This document shows positions 9,175 through 16,236 of a stretch of 64,000 nt of DNA, in pieces. Numbering within the stretch: the stretch's first letter is position 1; the number at the start of each line of letters is the position of its first letter. The DNA is taken from positions 1 to 64,000 of the forward strand of contig CANDCH010000004.1 in NCBI GenBank assembly GCA_947383145.1, written 5' to 3'. Source of the DNA: an uncultured bacterium (GTDB lineage Bacteria > Bacillota > Clostridia > Oscillospirales > Oscillospiraceae). The translations under genes were made by a program, and so were the position numbers. Under the pieces are notes generated by a model. It saw only the letters and a list, made by a program, of their open reading frames with translations, made no database searches and was not told the DNA's origin.

Positions 9175-9456
9175 ATGAAAGCGATTCTGAAAAAACTCTA
9201 CGATAGTTTTTATATCCCTTTGCCCCTCGCTGATGCGCAGCAAGAAGCTGAGGATGCACACCGTCAACTCATTCAACGGCTGAGCAAACCAGAACGGAAG
9301 CTGGTGCTGCATATTATTGACGCAAAAGACCACATCACGGAGGAGCGTTCTATTGACAGCTTCATCTGCGGCTTTGAGTTGGCATGGAAGTTGTCCACAG
9401 AATTAAACGCATATGACAGAAGCCGTCCAGCCGATGAGACCGGACGGCTTCTTTGA
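9175..9456 (+). CDS. DUF6809-like small protein
   Basis: A 93-residue protein beginning MKAILKKLYDSFYIP, with a charged helical middle and a C-terminal FICGFELAWKLSTEL segment. This layout matches the small DUF6809-type proteins carried by many clostridial mobile elements (recognised from memory, not searched). AGGAGG lies 6 bases before the ATG. It probably marks the left part of the integrated element. Function unknown. Confidence 0.65.
   Translation: MKAILKKLYDSFYIPLPLADAQQEAEDAHRQLIQRLSKPERKLVLHIIDAKDHITEERSIDSFICGFELAWKLSTELNAYDRSRPADETGRLL
9420..9453 (+). terminator. Possible terminator overlapping the DUF6809 gene end
   Basis: A 9-bp perfect stem (AAGCCGTCC at 9420-9428 with GGACGGCTT at 9442-9450) followed by a short T-rich stretch. 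It overlaps the last codons of the gene. The weak T tract makes termination uncertain. Confidence 0.45.
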
Positions 9457-9844
9457 CAGCAGAGCCTATTTGTTCTGATTCGCAGCGGATTTACGCTGTT
9501 TCCGGCGAACCAGCGGAACACCCAGCACCTCCACCGCAAACGCAGCGTAATCCTACAACAGAAAATATGATTGGCCAATTTTGGAGCAACTGCGTCATGT
9601 CAAACCATGTCGAACGATTTTTCGTGACAAATTCTGTCGGAAGGAGTGTAATATCAATAAGCGAAAGCGAATCTCCGCAGCTTTCCGGTGAGGTTCACAC
9701 CGATGTGTGACCTCTGACATTCATGGGCCGCACAGGGCATTTGAACCCCACTGTACGATGAAATATCCATGAGTGTTCCACAGTATTTGGCGCTGTGCCG
9801 GCAGCGCGGGTGTGCGCCTTTTCGTGTAAGCGGAAAGGACGTCT
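9457..9844. other. 388-bp non-coding stretch with gene remnant and inverted repeat
   Basis: No intact gene. On the minus strand 9552-9466 encodes 28 residues (DYAAFAVEVLGVPLV then RRKQRKSAANQNK, stop) with normal codon use but no start, probably the tail of a decayed gene. An imperfect inverted repeat (GAGGTTCACAC 9690-9700 with GTGTGACCTC 9705-9714, loop CGAT) lies upstream of the sigma-like gene and could be a regulatory site. The rest shows nothing I can name. Confidence 0.5.
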
Positions 9845-10231
9845 ATGAACGACACGGTCGTTACGTATCAAGGCCAGCAAGTATCAGTGTCAAAGGAGGC
9901 CGCAGACTTTTTAGAGCGGGACCGCCGCCATATGCGGGCGCAGTACAAGCGGGATCAGAGGCACCTGAGTAGAAGGGATTTTGAAACGGTGCTGTCCAGC
10001 TATGGGGACGTTGAGCGTGTGACGGAGGATACCGCGCTGAAGAACCTCCAGCTTGAAACACTGCGGGAAATGGTGGACGGACTGGGTGAGCGAGATCGCA
10101 GGTTGATTTCCCTCCGATACGACGAGGAATTGTCTATGGAGGCAATCGGCAGGCAGCTGGGCGTATCCAGAATGGCCATCTTAAAGCGGCTGAGAACGCT
10201 GAACCGAAAATTGAACCGCGCTGTCACCTGA
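9845..10231 (+). CDS. Sigma-70 region-4-like regulator of the mobile element
   Basis: A 128-residue protein. The N-terminal half is charged (FLERDRRHMRAQYKRDQRH). The C-terminal half (about 70-125) is a sigma-70 region 4 type helix-turn-helix with LGERDRRLISLRYDEEL and SMEAIGRQLGVSRMAILKRL. It lacks region 2, so it is either a partial sigma factor or a DNA-binding regulator. AAAGGA precedes the ATG. Similar short proteins are common at the head of clostridial integrative elements. A strong terminator follows immediately. Confidence 0.75.
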   Translation: MNDTVVTYQGQQVSVSKEAADFLERDRRHMRAQYKRDQRHLSRRDFETVLSSYGDVERVTEDTALKNLQLETLREMVDGLGERDRRLISLRYDEELSMEAIGRQLGVSRMAILKRLRTLNRKLNRAVT

Positions 10232-10250
10232 CAGCGCGGTTCAATTTTTT
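10211..10250 (+). terminator. Strong intrinsic terminator after the sigma-like gene
   Basis: Perfect 16-bp stem (TTGAACCGCGCTGTCA 10211-10226, TGACAGCGCGGTTCAA 10229-10244) followed by six T. The left arm overlaps the last codons of the gene. Confidence 0.9.
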
Positions 10251-10451
10251 ATTTTGCCATGGTTTACAAAACCGTTCCGAGTGTCCTAAGTCAACGAGGG
10301 GTGTGTAAATTCCGAAATATATTTTTTAAATAGGAACGGCCCGTTCAGGTTTAGCTGTTACAATCCAACCGCAGGCAGCATCGCGTTCCTGGCTGGCCGT
10401 CCAGTCGGACGCAATATGCCCCTCAATACACAGGAACGGAGGATACAATTT

Positions 10452-11432
10452 ATGAAACAACAACTCAAGTTGCTCACCATGAGCGACATCCACGCCGAGC
10501 AGATGCGCTGGCTGTGGGAGCCGTATCTGCCCAGGGGGAAGATCACCATTATCCAGGGTGACCCCGGCGATGGCAAGACCACCTTCGTGCTGGCACTGGC
10601 AGCACTGCTGACCCAGGGGCTTCCCATGCCGGGCGGCAGTGCGGCGGCACCACCCATGAACGTGATTTATCAGACGGCGGAGGACGGTCTGGCGGACACG
10701 ATCCGTCCCCGGCTGGACGCGCTGGGCGCGGACTGCTCCCGGGTGCTGGTCATCGATGAAAGCGAACGGGAGCTGACATTGGATGACCAGCGGCTGGCCC
10801 AGGCCATCCGGCAGACGGGCGCGGGGCTGGCCGTGCTGGACCCCATCCAGGCGTACCTTGGCAACAACGTGGATATGCACCGGGCCAACGAAGTGCGTCC
10901 CATCTTCAAACGGCTGGGACAACTGGCGGAGCGGACCGGCTGCGCCATCGTGCTGGTGGGGCACATGAATAAGATGCAGGGCGCCAAGTCCGCGTACCGT
11001 GGTCTGGGCTCCATCGATTTCCGGGCGGCAGCCCGGAGTGTGCTGCTGGTAGGCCGCTCCAAAGATGACGATGACCTGCGCGTGGTGGTTCACGACAAGA
11101 GCAGTCTCGCGCCGGAGGGTCCGGCAATTTTGTTCTCTCTGGATTCAGACCTGGGTTTTCAGTGGAAGGGGTTCTGCGATGCCACCGCCAGCGAACTGCT
11201 CTCCAGCAGCGGCCCCAGCACGACCAAGACGGAACAGGCGGAGCAGCTTCTCCAAGATTTGCTGGTAGGAGGTGAGCTGGCATCAGATGAGTTGGTGCGC
11301 CGCGCTTCCACAATGGGAATCTCAGAACGGACGCTGAAAATCGCCAAGCAGAATCTGGGGGTGACCGCCGTCCGCCGTGGCGACCGCTGGTACTCATACC
11401 TGCCGCAAGAGGGTAAGGGGGTAAAGTGCTAA
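10452..11432 (+). CDS. RepA-like AAA ATPase (RecA fold)
   Basis: A 326-residue P-loop ATPase. Walker A is GDPGDGKTT near residue 36, Walker B-like AVLDPIQAYL near 130, then a VLVGHMNK segment and a serine-rich link to a C-terminal winged-helix-like domain (LASDELVRRASTMGISERTLKIAKQNLGV). This is the architecture of RepA-type replicative helicases and AAA_25 ATPases carried by plasmids and mobilizable elements, so replication of the excised circle is the likely role. GGAGG lies 8 bases before the ATG. A GAACGG-C-CCGTTC palindrome at 10334-10346, about 100 bases upstream, may be an operator. Confidence 0.85.
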   Translation: MKQQLKLLTMSDIHAEQMRWLWEPYLPRGKITIIQGDPGDGKTTFVLALAALLTQGLPMPGGSAAAPPMNVIYQTAEDGLADTIRPRLDALGADCSRVLVIDESERELTLDDQRLAQAIRQTGAGLAVLDPIQAYLGNNVDMHRANEVRPIFKRLGQLAERTGCAIVLVGHMNKMQGAKSAYRGLGSIDFRAAARSVLLVGRSKDDDDLRVVVHDKSSLAPEGPAILFSLDSDLGFQWKGFCDATASELLSSSGPSTTKTEQAEQLLQDLLVGGELASDELVRRASTMGISERTLKIAKQNLGVTAVRRGDRWYSYLPQEGKGVKC

Positions 11433-11638
11433 GGACATTGCCCGGTTGCCTTCTTGCCCGCCGTGCCCCTGTGTCGGCCTGTGTGCGGCCCCGTGTCCGC
11501 TTTTGCGGGGCGAGGCGGGGAATGACCCGCAAAACGGTTCGGGCACGGTGTGCGCCCTTTGTGGGCCGTTTGTGGGGAGCACCCAGTTTACGATATTCCA
11601 GAAGCGCCCCGTTGGGGCGGATGCCTACCTCGCCGGGG

Positions 11639-11744
11639 CCCCGCAAAGCCGACCTCTGGCTTTGTGGGGAGAGGAGGCGCAGCGGAGTGAGTGCGCCCTG
11701 CCGCTTGCGGCGGGGCGCGGGATGCGGAGCTTGTGCCGACGAGG
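11639..11744 (+). repeat. Hairpin plus 79-nt repeat, copy 1
   Basis: A 12-bp hairpin (CCCCGCAAAGCC 11639-11650 with GGCTTTGTGGGG 11658-11669, one G-T pair) runs into the 79-nt repeat 11666-11744. The repeat has an inner stem CTGCCG/CGGCGG and a closing pairing GGCGCA/TGTGCC. Aligned without gaps to copy 2 there are 67 matches in 79. Confidence 0.75.
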
Positions 11745-11770
11745 TGGGGCAAGCATCGCGTCCGGCTATA

Positions 11771-11801
11771 CGGCGCTGGCTGCCGGTGGCAGCCAGCGCC
11801 G
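11771..11801. repeat. 14-bp perfect inverted repeat, candidate oriT hairpin
   Basis: CGGCGCTGGCTGCC (11771-11784) and its exact reverse complement (11788-11801) are separated by GGT. It lies between the two 79-nt repeats and has no T tract, so it is not an ordinary terminator. Relaxase recognition hairpins have this form; the assignment is inference. Confidence 0.5.
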
Positions 11802-11870
11802 ACCGAGCCGAAGGCGAGAACGCCCGCACTCGCCGGGGCGCTGCCCCGGCCCCCCTGCCCCTAAAGGGGT

Positions 11871-11980
11871 CCCCATCGAAGCCCAGCGAAGCGGGTTCGA
11901 TGGGGAGAGGAGGCGCAGCGAAATGAGCGAGCCCTGCCGTTTGCGGCAGAGCGAGGGATATGCAGCTTGCGCCGACGAGG
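11871..11980 (+). repeat. Hairpin plus 79-nt repeat, copy 2
   Basis: A hairpin (CCCCATCGAA 11871-11880 with TTCGATGGGG 11896-11905, with further inner pairing) runs into the 79-nt repeat 11902-11980. The stem sequence differs completely from that of copy 1 although its place and closing GGGG are the same. The inner stem is CTGCCG/CGGCAG and the closing pairing GGCGCA/TGCGCC. It ends 14 bases before the mobC ATG. Confidence 0.75.
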
Positions 11981-11994
11981 GAGAGAGGAGTTTA

Positions 11995-12309
11995 ATGCAG
12001 AAAAAGAAAACCGAAATCATCACCGCCAGGATGACCCCGGCGGACAAAAAAGCCATCCGCCAGCGTGCCAAGGCCGCCGGCATGACCGTCACCGACTATC
12101 TCGCCACCTGCGCGCTGGGAAAGAAAATTGTCCGGGTGGAGGGGCTGGACGATCTCCTCTCCGAGCTGAAAGCCCAGGGCCGCAACCTCAACCAGCTCAC
12201 CACCCTGGCCAACATGGGGCGGATCACCGTCCTACGCGGGGATGACCTTGTGCAAGAGTACACCAGGCTGTGCGACGTAATGAGCGTGTTGGTTCGGGAG
12301 GTGCGCTGA
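11995..12309 (+). CDS. mobC: Mobilization protein MobC-like
   Basis: A 104-residue basic protein with a ribbon-helix-helix-like N-terminus (ARMTPADKKAIRQRAKAAGMTVTDYLATCAL) and a C-terminal RNLNQLTTLAN-type segment typical of MobC relaxosome accessory proteins. It would help the relaxase bind and open oriT. AGGAG lies just before ATG 11995. The frame stays open far upstream, but that part is the structured repeat region. It overlaps the relaxase by ATGA-type coupling (stop 12307-12309, start 12309). Confidence 0.88.
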   Translation: MQKKKTEIITARMTPADKKAIRQRAKAAGMTVTDYLATCALGKKIVRVEGLDDLLSELKAQGRNLNQLTTLANMGRITVLRGDDLVQEYTRLCDVMSVLVREVR

Positions 12310-13301
12310 TGGCAACCTTCACCGCAATCCAGTGCAAGAAGCAGTCCGCCAGTTCCATGTGCGGCGTGATCGACTACGTGGAACAGGAGAAGAAAACCCG
12401 CTGGGGCGATGCGTGGCTGGTCACCGGGAGCAACTGCGTCCCACAGTCCGCCTTCATCGAGATGCAGATGACCAAGGAGCGCTTCCGCAAAACAGGAGGG
12501 ACACAGTTCTACCACTTCGTCCAGTCCTTCTCCGCCGATGACAATGTCACGCCCCAGGAAGTCAACGCCATCGGTCTGGAATTTGCGCAGAAGCAGTTCC
12601 CGGACTTCGAGGTGGTGGTCGCCACCCACGTTGACACCAGCCATCTGCACAACCACATGGTGGTGAACAGCGTCAGCCACAAGGACGGTCACAAGCTCCA
12701 TCAGAGCTACAGCGACCTGCTGACGCACCGCAAAGTGAACGATGAGATCTGTCTTGTCCACGGCCTGCAAGTGCTGGACGAGTGTGATCCACAAAAGAAA
12801 AAGAGGCGCATGAAGCCCGGCGAGTACCAAGCCGGCCTGCGTGGTGACAGCTGGAAGCTGGATCTCATCCAAGCTATCAACGAGGCACTGGAATACGCCA
12901 CCAGCCGGGAGAGCTTCATCGAAAACATGGAGGTGGAAGGTTACGAGGTATCCTGGTCTGACACCCGGAAGCACGTCACCTTCACCTGTCCCAATGGGCG
13001 CAAGTGCCGGGACAGCAGCCTCCACGATGAAACCTTCCTCAAGGAAAATCTTGAGATGCTGTTCCTCTATCGCCAGACCACGGGCTTCCGTCCCACCACC
13101 CCGGAGCCGGACGAGGGTTGGATGGGTGAGCTGGCCGCTGGATGGTTCCAGGTGGCGGCTGACCTGGAGCGTGACGATGAGTGGCAGCTCCCCACTCCGC
13201 CAACTTGGACGGACAGCAAGCAGCTCCGCAGAGAGGCGCTGAAGAAAATGGCCATGGGTCAGAAATTTGGTGGTGACCAACACTGGGAACAGACCATGTA
13301 A
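12309..13301 (+). CDS. Relaxase/mobilization nuclease
   Basis: A 330-residue relaxase of the MobP/PF03432 type. The N-terminal TAIQCKKQSASS and DYVEQEKK region holds the presumed catalytic tyrosine. The metal-binding three-histidine motif is HVDTSHLHNH near residue 105. The protein nicks at oriT and leads the strand into a recipient, with the transfer machinery supplied by another element because no conjugation genes are present here. It is shorter than many relaxases (400-500 residues) and ends soon after the nuclease domain, so a C-terminal domain is absent or lost. Confidence 0.88.
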   Translation: MATFTAIQCKKQSASSMCGVIDYVEQEKKTRWGDAWLVTGSNCVPQSAFIEMQMTKERFRKTGGTQFYHFVQSFSADDNVTPQEVNAIGLEFAQKQFPDFEVVVATHVDTSHLHNHMVVNSVSHKDGHKLHQSYSDLLTHRKVNDEICLVHGLQVLDECDPQKKKRRMKPGEYQAGLRGDSWKLDLIQAINEALEYATSRESFIENMEVEGYEVSWSDTRKHVTFTCPNGRKCRDSSLHDETFLKENLEMLFLYRQTTGFRPTTPEPDEGWMGELAAGWFQVAADLERDDEWQLPTPPTWTDSKQLRREALKKMAMGQKFGGDQHWEQTM

Positions 13302-13322
13302 AAAATTGATAGACTTGTGGAA

Positions 13323-13355
13323 GCGGGTGCGGTATATTGCTGGTACCGCATCCGC
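13323..13355. repeat. Inverted repeat after the relaxase gene
   Basis: GCGGGTGCGGTA (13323-13334) and TACCGCATCCGC (13344-13355) pair with one mismatch that can form G-T. There is no T tract after it, so termination is doubtful. It lies in the 193-bp gap between the relaxase and the next gene. Confidence 0.4.
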
Positions 13356-13494
13356 CTCCCGGACAAGAGGATCAAAATGAATATTCGCAAATGTCGAACC
13401 GAAATACAGATGGACATCAGATAGGAAAGGGGTAAATCAAATATCAAAGTAGGCCTGTCCGATGCATACCCTTGGAACAAAGGGGGCACGCGGG

Positions 13495-13722
13495 ATGGAG
13501 GAACGGGCGCGTCTGGTCGGAATCGAGCACGACCACAGGATTACCAAAGAGACGGACAACCAGTTCCTGTTTGAGTACCAGAGAGCCATCCTGCTGTCGC
13601 TGAAGGACAGCGGTGCGCTGGATGAGGCGCAATACCGGTATGCAGAAGAAAAACTGAAGGCTCAGCTTCGAGCATACATCAGAAAACAAAACAGCGCGAA
13701 AAAAAAGGGAGAGAGGCCATGA
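13495..13722 (+). CDS. Small SHOCT-like protein coupled to the recombinase
   Basis: A 75-residue charged protein. FEYQRAILLSLKDSGALDE followed by AQYRYAEEKLKAQL resembles a SHOCT-type oligomerisation helix pair, and the C-terminus is very basic (RAYIRKQNSAKKKGERP). Start chosen at ATG 13495, with GGGGG 7 bases upstream; an in-frame ATG at 13462 has no good ribosome site. The stop overlaps the recombinase start as ATGA. Size, charge and coupling would suit a recombination directionality factor, but this is inference. Confidence 0.65.
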   Translation: MEERARLVGIEHDHRITKETDNQFLFEYQRAILLSLKDSGALDEAQYRYAEEKLKAQLRAYIRKQNSAKKKGERP

Positions 13723-15461
13723 TGAAGGTGGCGTCCTACTGCCGGGTGTCCACCGACCGGGACGACCAAGCCAATTCCTTCGAGAGCCAGAAGCGCTACT
13801 TCAAGGAGTACATCGACCGCCAGCCGGATTGGGAGCTGTACCAGGTCTACGCCGACGAGGGCATCACCGGCACCTCAACCAAAAAGCGGGCGGCGTTCAA
13901 CCGCATGATTGCCGACGCCCATATGGGGAAGTTCCAGCTCATCCTTACCAAAGAGGTGAGCCGGTTTTCCCGAAACATTTTGGACACCATTTCCTACACC
14001 CGGGAGCTGAAAGCGCTGGGTGTGGGGGTGGTGTTCATGAACGACGGCATCAACTCCCTGGAGCCGGACGCGGAACTGCGGCTGTCCATCATGGGCTCCA
14101 TGGCCCAGGAGGAGAGCCGCAAGACCTCCAGCCGGGTGAAATGGGGCCAGACCCGGCGGATGGAGCAGGGGGTGGTGTTCGGCAGGTCCCTGCTGGGTTA
14201 CGATGTGAAGGGCGGCAAGATGACCGTCAACCCGGAGGGCGCGGAGATCGTCCGGCAGATTTTCCACAAGTACGGCATAGAGAAAAAGGGCACCTCCGTC
14301 ATCGCCCGAGAGCTGCGGGAGGCAGGGTACAAGTCGCTGACCGGGAACACAAAATGGTCCAACACCTACATCATCAAGGTGCTGAAAAACGAAAAGTACG
14401 TGGGCGACCTGGTGCAGAAAAAGACCATCACCCCGGATTACCTGAGCCACGCGAAAAAGTACAACCATGGGGAGGAGGAACTGGTGGTCATCCGGGATCA
14501 CCACGAGCCCATCATCAGCCGGGAACTGTGGGATATTGTCCAGTCGGAACTAAAAAAGCGGAACCGAAAAGGGAACTATGGCGGCGGACACTCCAACCGT
14601 TATGTGTTCAGCGGCAAGATCAAGTGCGGCGAGTGCGGAGCCAGCTTCGTCTCCCGGAAGAAGGTGCGGAAGGACGGCACCAGCTACCGGCGCTGGGGCT
14701 GCTTCACCGCCACCACGGAGGGGAACCGCCGCGAGGACATCCAGGGAAATGAGGTGGGCTGCGACATCGGGAAGATGCTCCGGGATGAGTTGGCCATGGA
14801 TATTTTGAAGCAGTCCCTGGCCTCGCTGCAAATGGACGTGAACGGAATTATCCAAAGTGTCACCGATATTGCAATGGAGGCAATTCAAGCAGGGGAGGAG
14901 CAGGAGATCGACCGCCCGGAGGCATTGGAGTATCAAATCGAGCAGCTCACCAGGAAAAAGGCCGACGTGCTTGACGCCTTCTTCTCCCGTCAGATCACCA
15001 AGGATGAGATGAAATTGGTGAATGAGCGGTACGACAAAGAGTTGGATGAGCTGCAAAACAGGTTAGAGGCGGCACGCTCCAAGGCAGGAATCTCCTACCA
15101 GCCGGATACCCTGCGAAAAGACATCCAGAACAAAATAACCGTCCTCGTGGACGGCGAGACAGACAGTGAAATCTTCTATAAAAACCTGCTGGATCACATG
15201 GTGGTCTACAAGGACAGACGGGTAGAAGTCCACCTGAACCTTTTACCGCAGAAATGGACGTTTATTTTGGAAAATATGAGGGATTTGAACAGGAAACTGG
15301 AGGGAAAAGGGGCCGTGAATGATGAGGTGTGCAAAAATGACCCCGCAGTGCCCGCCGAACTCACCCCCGAAAAACCCAGTGATTGCAACGGTTTGAGGCC
15401 GGTGTGCAAAAACGAACCCTCTGTGCCGATGTCAGTGAGCAGCCCTTTCAGTTCAGGGTAG
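13719..15461 (+). CDS. Large serine recombinase (integrase) of the mobile element
   Basis: A 580-residue protein. The resolvase catalytic domain (about 1-150) has the active-site serine in YCRVSTDRDDQ near residue 10 and the conserved Arg-rich SRFSRN and AQEESRKTSSRVKWG. The recombinase domain follows (GYDVKGG to about 300), then a zinc ribbon (KCGECGASF), then a coiled coil (about 400-460). The last 40 residues contain two VCKN(D/E)P repeats. The final dozen or so codons and the stop (15459-15461) lie in chromosomal cotJC sequence. It should catalyse integration and excision of the element. Confidence 0.93.
   Translation: MMKVASYCRVSTDRDDQANSFESQKRYFKEYIDRQPDWELYQVYADEGITGTSTKKRAAFNRMIADAHMGKFQLILTKEVSRFSRNILDTISYTRELKALGVGVVFMNDGINSLEPDAELRLSIMGSMAQEESRKTSSRVKWGQTRRMEQGVVFGRSLLGYDVKGGKMTVNPEGAEIVRQIFHKYGIEKKGTSVIARELREAGYKSLTGNTKWSNTYIIKVLKNEKYVGDLVQKKTITPDYLSHAKKYNHGEEELVVIRDHHEPIISRELWDIVQSELKKRNRKGNYGGGHSNRYVFSGKIKCGECGASFVSRKKVRKDGTSYRRWGCFTATTEGNRREDIQGNEVGCDIGKMLRDELAMDILKQSLASLQMDVNGIIQSVTDIAMEAIQAGEEQEIDRPEALEYQIEQLTRKKADVLDAFFSRQITKDEMKLVNERYDKELDELQNRLEAARSKAGISYQPDTLRKDIQNKITVLVDGETDSEIFYKNLLDHMVVYKDRRVEVHLNLLPQKWTFILENMRDLNRKLEGKGAVNDEVCKNDPAVPAELTPEKPSDCNGLRPVCKNEPSVPMSVSSPFSSG
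15326..15352. repeat. 27-bp direct repeat at the element end, copy 1
   Basis: Begins GGTGTGCAAAAATGACCCC. It matches copy 2 (15401-15427) except at a few positions, 75 bases away, inside the recombinase 3' end. Possibly part of the attachment-site architecture. Confidence 0.55.
15401..15427. repeat. 27-bp direct repeat at the element/chromosome junction, copy 2
   Basis: Begins GGTGTGCAAAAACGAACCC and ends at the point where cotJC sequence starts. Confidence 0.55.
15410..15432. other. Attachment junction of the element in cotJC
   Basis: Read on the minus strand, cotJC is intact through codon 64 (GAG at 15421-15419, in ...LLTDIGTE). The next codons do not continue the CotJC family sequence, which has a second Glu and LGHLEM there, and instead belong to the recombinase 3' end. 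The exact crossover cannot be fixed without the left junction. Confidence 0.75.
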
Positions 15462-15610
15462 GGCATGGCATACCGCTGGGATAGGTATCGCAGAGACGCG
15501 CCCAGTTCGCCGTCCGGTCCGCCATACTGGGAAATGATTACCGCCGCCAGCTTGGGGTTTGTGTTTTTAATGCGGACCGGGTATTGCAGCTTTTTCTCAT
15601 AGACAAACAT
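15419..15610 (-). pseudogene. cotJC: cotJC 5' fragment, interrupted by the mobile element
   Basis: The first 64 codons of a manganese-catalase-family spore coat protein: MFVYEKKLQYPVRIKN, then YGGPDGELGASLRYLSQRY, then GLLTDIGTE. The normal protein is close to 190 residues, and the ferritin-like metal ligands beyond residue 64 are missing. GAGGGGG precedes the ATG. The gene follows the CotJA-CotJB fusion by 2 bases. The frame stays open into the element to about 15206, but those residues are antisense to the recombinase. The 3' part should lie at the element's left end, which is not in this window. Confidence 0.85.
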
Positions 15611-15612
15611 AG

Positions 15613-16074
15613 TCAATCCCCCTCGCCGTTCTTGAATTCCCAGGGCCATGGATCATCCAGCCAGCGGTAGGCTTGGTCCTGTCCGGCGCTGAGCTTGGTC
15701 AGAGGGCCGTGCATCTCCTCATAGCGCTTCTTGGCCTCTCTGGCCATCTCCGCGTACTGCCGGAACAGTTGAAATGCCTCCGCGTCGTCCTGGTGGGTGT
15801 CCAGATAGAGCCCCAGCTCGGTGACCACAAACAGCAGCGCCTGGAGCTGGGTGGAGTGGCTGTCCGGCAGGGCTGCGGCCTCCGTTTTCAGATGGAACGG
15901 AAGGTTCAGGCCGGGAAAGACCGTCCCGTTCGCCAAGGCGTCGGCTTGGTTGTACTTCCGGCTGCCCTGTTGCTGAAAGGGGACATATGGCACCGCCAGA
16001 GGCGCGCAGGCGGGCATGGTGCCGCAGGCGTCCGCGCACGGGCGGGTGTTGGTTCCTCCATTATCAGGATTCAA
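15613..16074 (-). CDS. cotJB: CotJA-CotJB fusion spore coat protein
   Basis: A 153-residue protein. Residues about 25-60 match CotJA (YVPFQ...ALANGTVFPGLNLPF). Residues about 75-150 match CotJB (LLFVVTELGLYLDTHQDD, HGPLT, WLDDPWPWEF). The two are separate genes in Bacillus subtilis and most clostridia. The start is TTG at 16074, supported by AAGGAGG 8 bases upstream; no ATG fits. It is followed by cotJC. In B. subtilis the cotJ operon is made in the mother cell under sigma-E. Here a CATAAGCT about 50 bases upstream with GGCACACC 14 bases before it is at best a weak sigma-E match. Confidence 0.85.
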   Translation of the reverse strand: MNPDNGGTNTRPCADACGTMPACAPLAVPYVPFQQQGSRKYNQADALANGTVFPGLNLPFHLKTEAAALPDSHSTQLQALLFVVTELGLYLDTHQDDAEAFQLFRQYAEMAREAKKRYEEMHGPLTKLSAGQDQAYRWLDDPWPWEFKNGEGD

Positions 16075-16175
16075 AGGGAATCCCTCCTTCGATCAAAGTT
16101 GACAGCTGAGCCGTCAATTCAGCTTATGCGCCCCCGTCCGCCGGTGTGCCGGGAAATGTCGAAAAAATATTGGTA

Positions 16176-16204
16176 TTGAATTTTTCCCTGCGGTGTGGTA
16201 TAAT
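16176..16204 (+). promoter_or_regulatory. Strong sigma-A promoter of scfA
   Basis: TTGAAT (16176-16181) and a perfect TATAAT (16199-16204) with 17-bp spacing, 32 bases before the scfA start. Confidence 0.85.
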
Positions 16205-16236
16205 AAGGCAACATTTAAAATTGGAGGGAGAAACCT

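Larger units (their letters stand above)
11433..11994. other. 562-bp structured non-coding region before mobC, candidate oriT/structured RNA
   Basis: Very GC-rich and full of hairpins, with long frames open on several strands that I regard as compositional. It holds two 79-nt direct repeats, each preceded by its own hairpin; a 14-bp perfect hairpin at 11771-11801; CGCCCC-GTT-GGGGCG at 11605-11619; CCGGGG/CCCCGG around 11833-11850; and CCCCTAAAGGGG near 11859. Its position directly upstream of mobC and the relaxase makes it the natural place for the transfer origin. Confidence 0.6.

Noticed and set aside
9690-9714. Left attachment site of the element, because CCGATGT also occurs near the right junction
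   Set aside because: A 7-base match is expected by chance, and the sequence to its left is not the missing part of cotJC.
11446-11994. Frame open for 183 codons upstream of mobC, which would give a 287-residue protein
   Set aside because: The added part is Pro/Arg/Gly-rich, made of the hairpin repeats, and is open in more than one frame. mobC has its own AGGAG and a normal N-terminus at 11995.
15206-15418. Continuation of cotJC as a longer 147-residue protein
   Set aside because: After codon 64 the frame reads the antisense of the recombinase gene; the residues do not match the manganese-catalase family.
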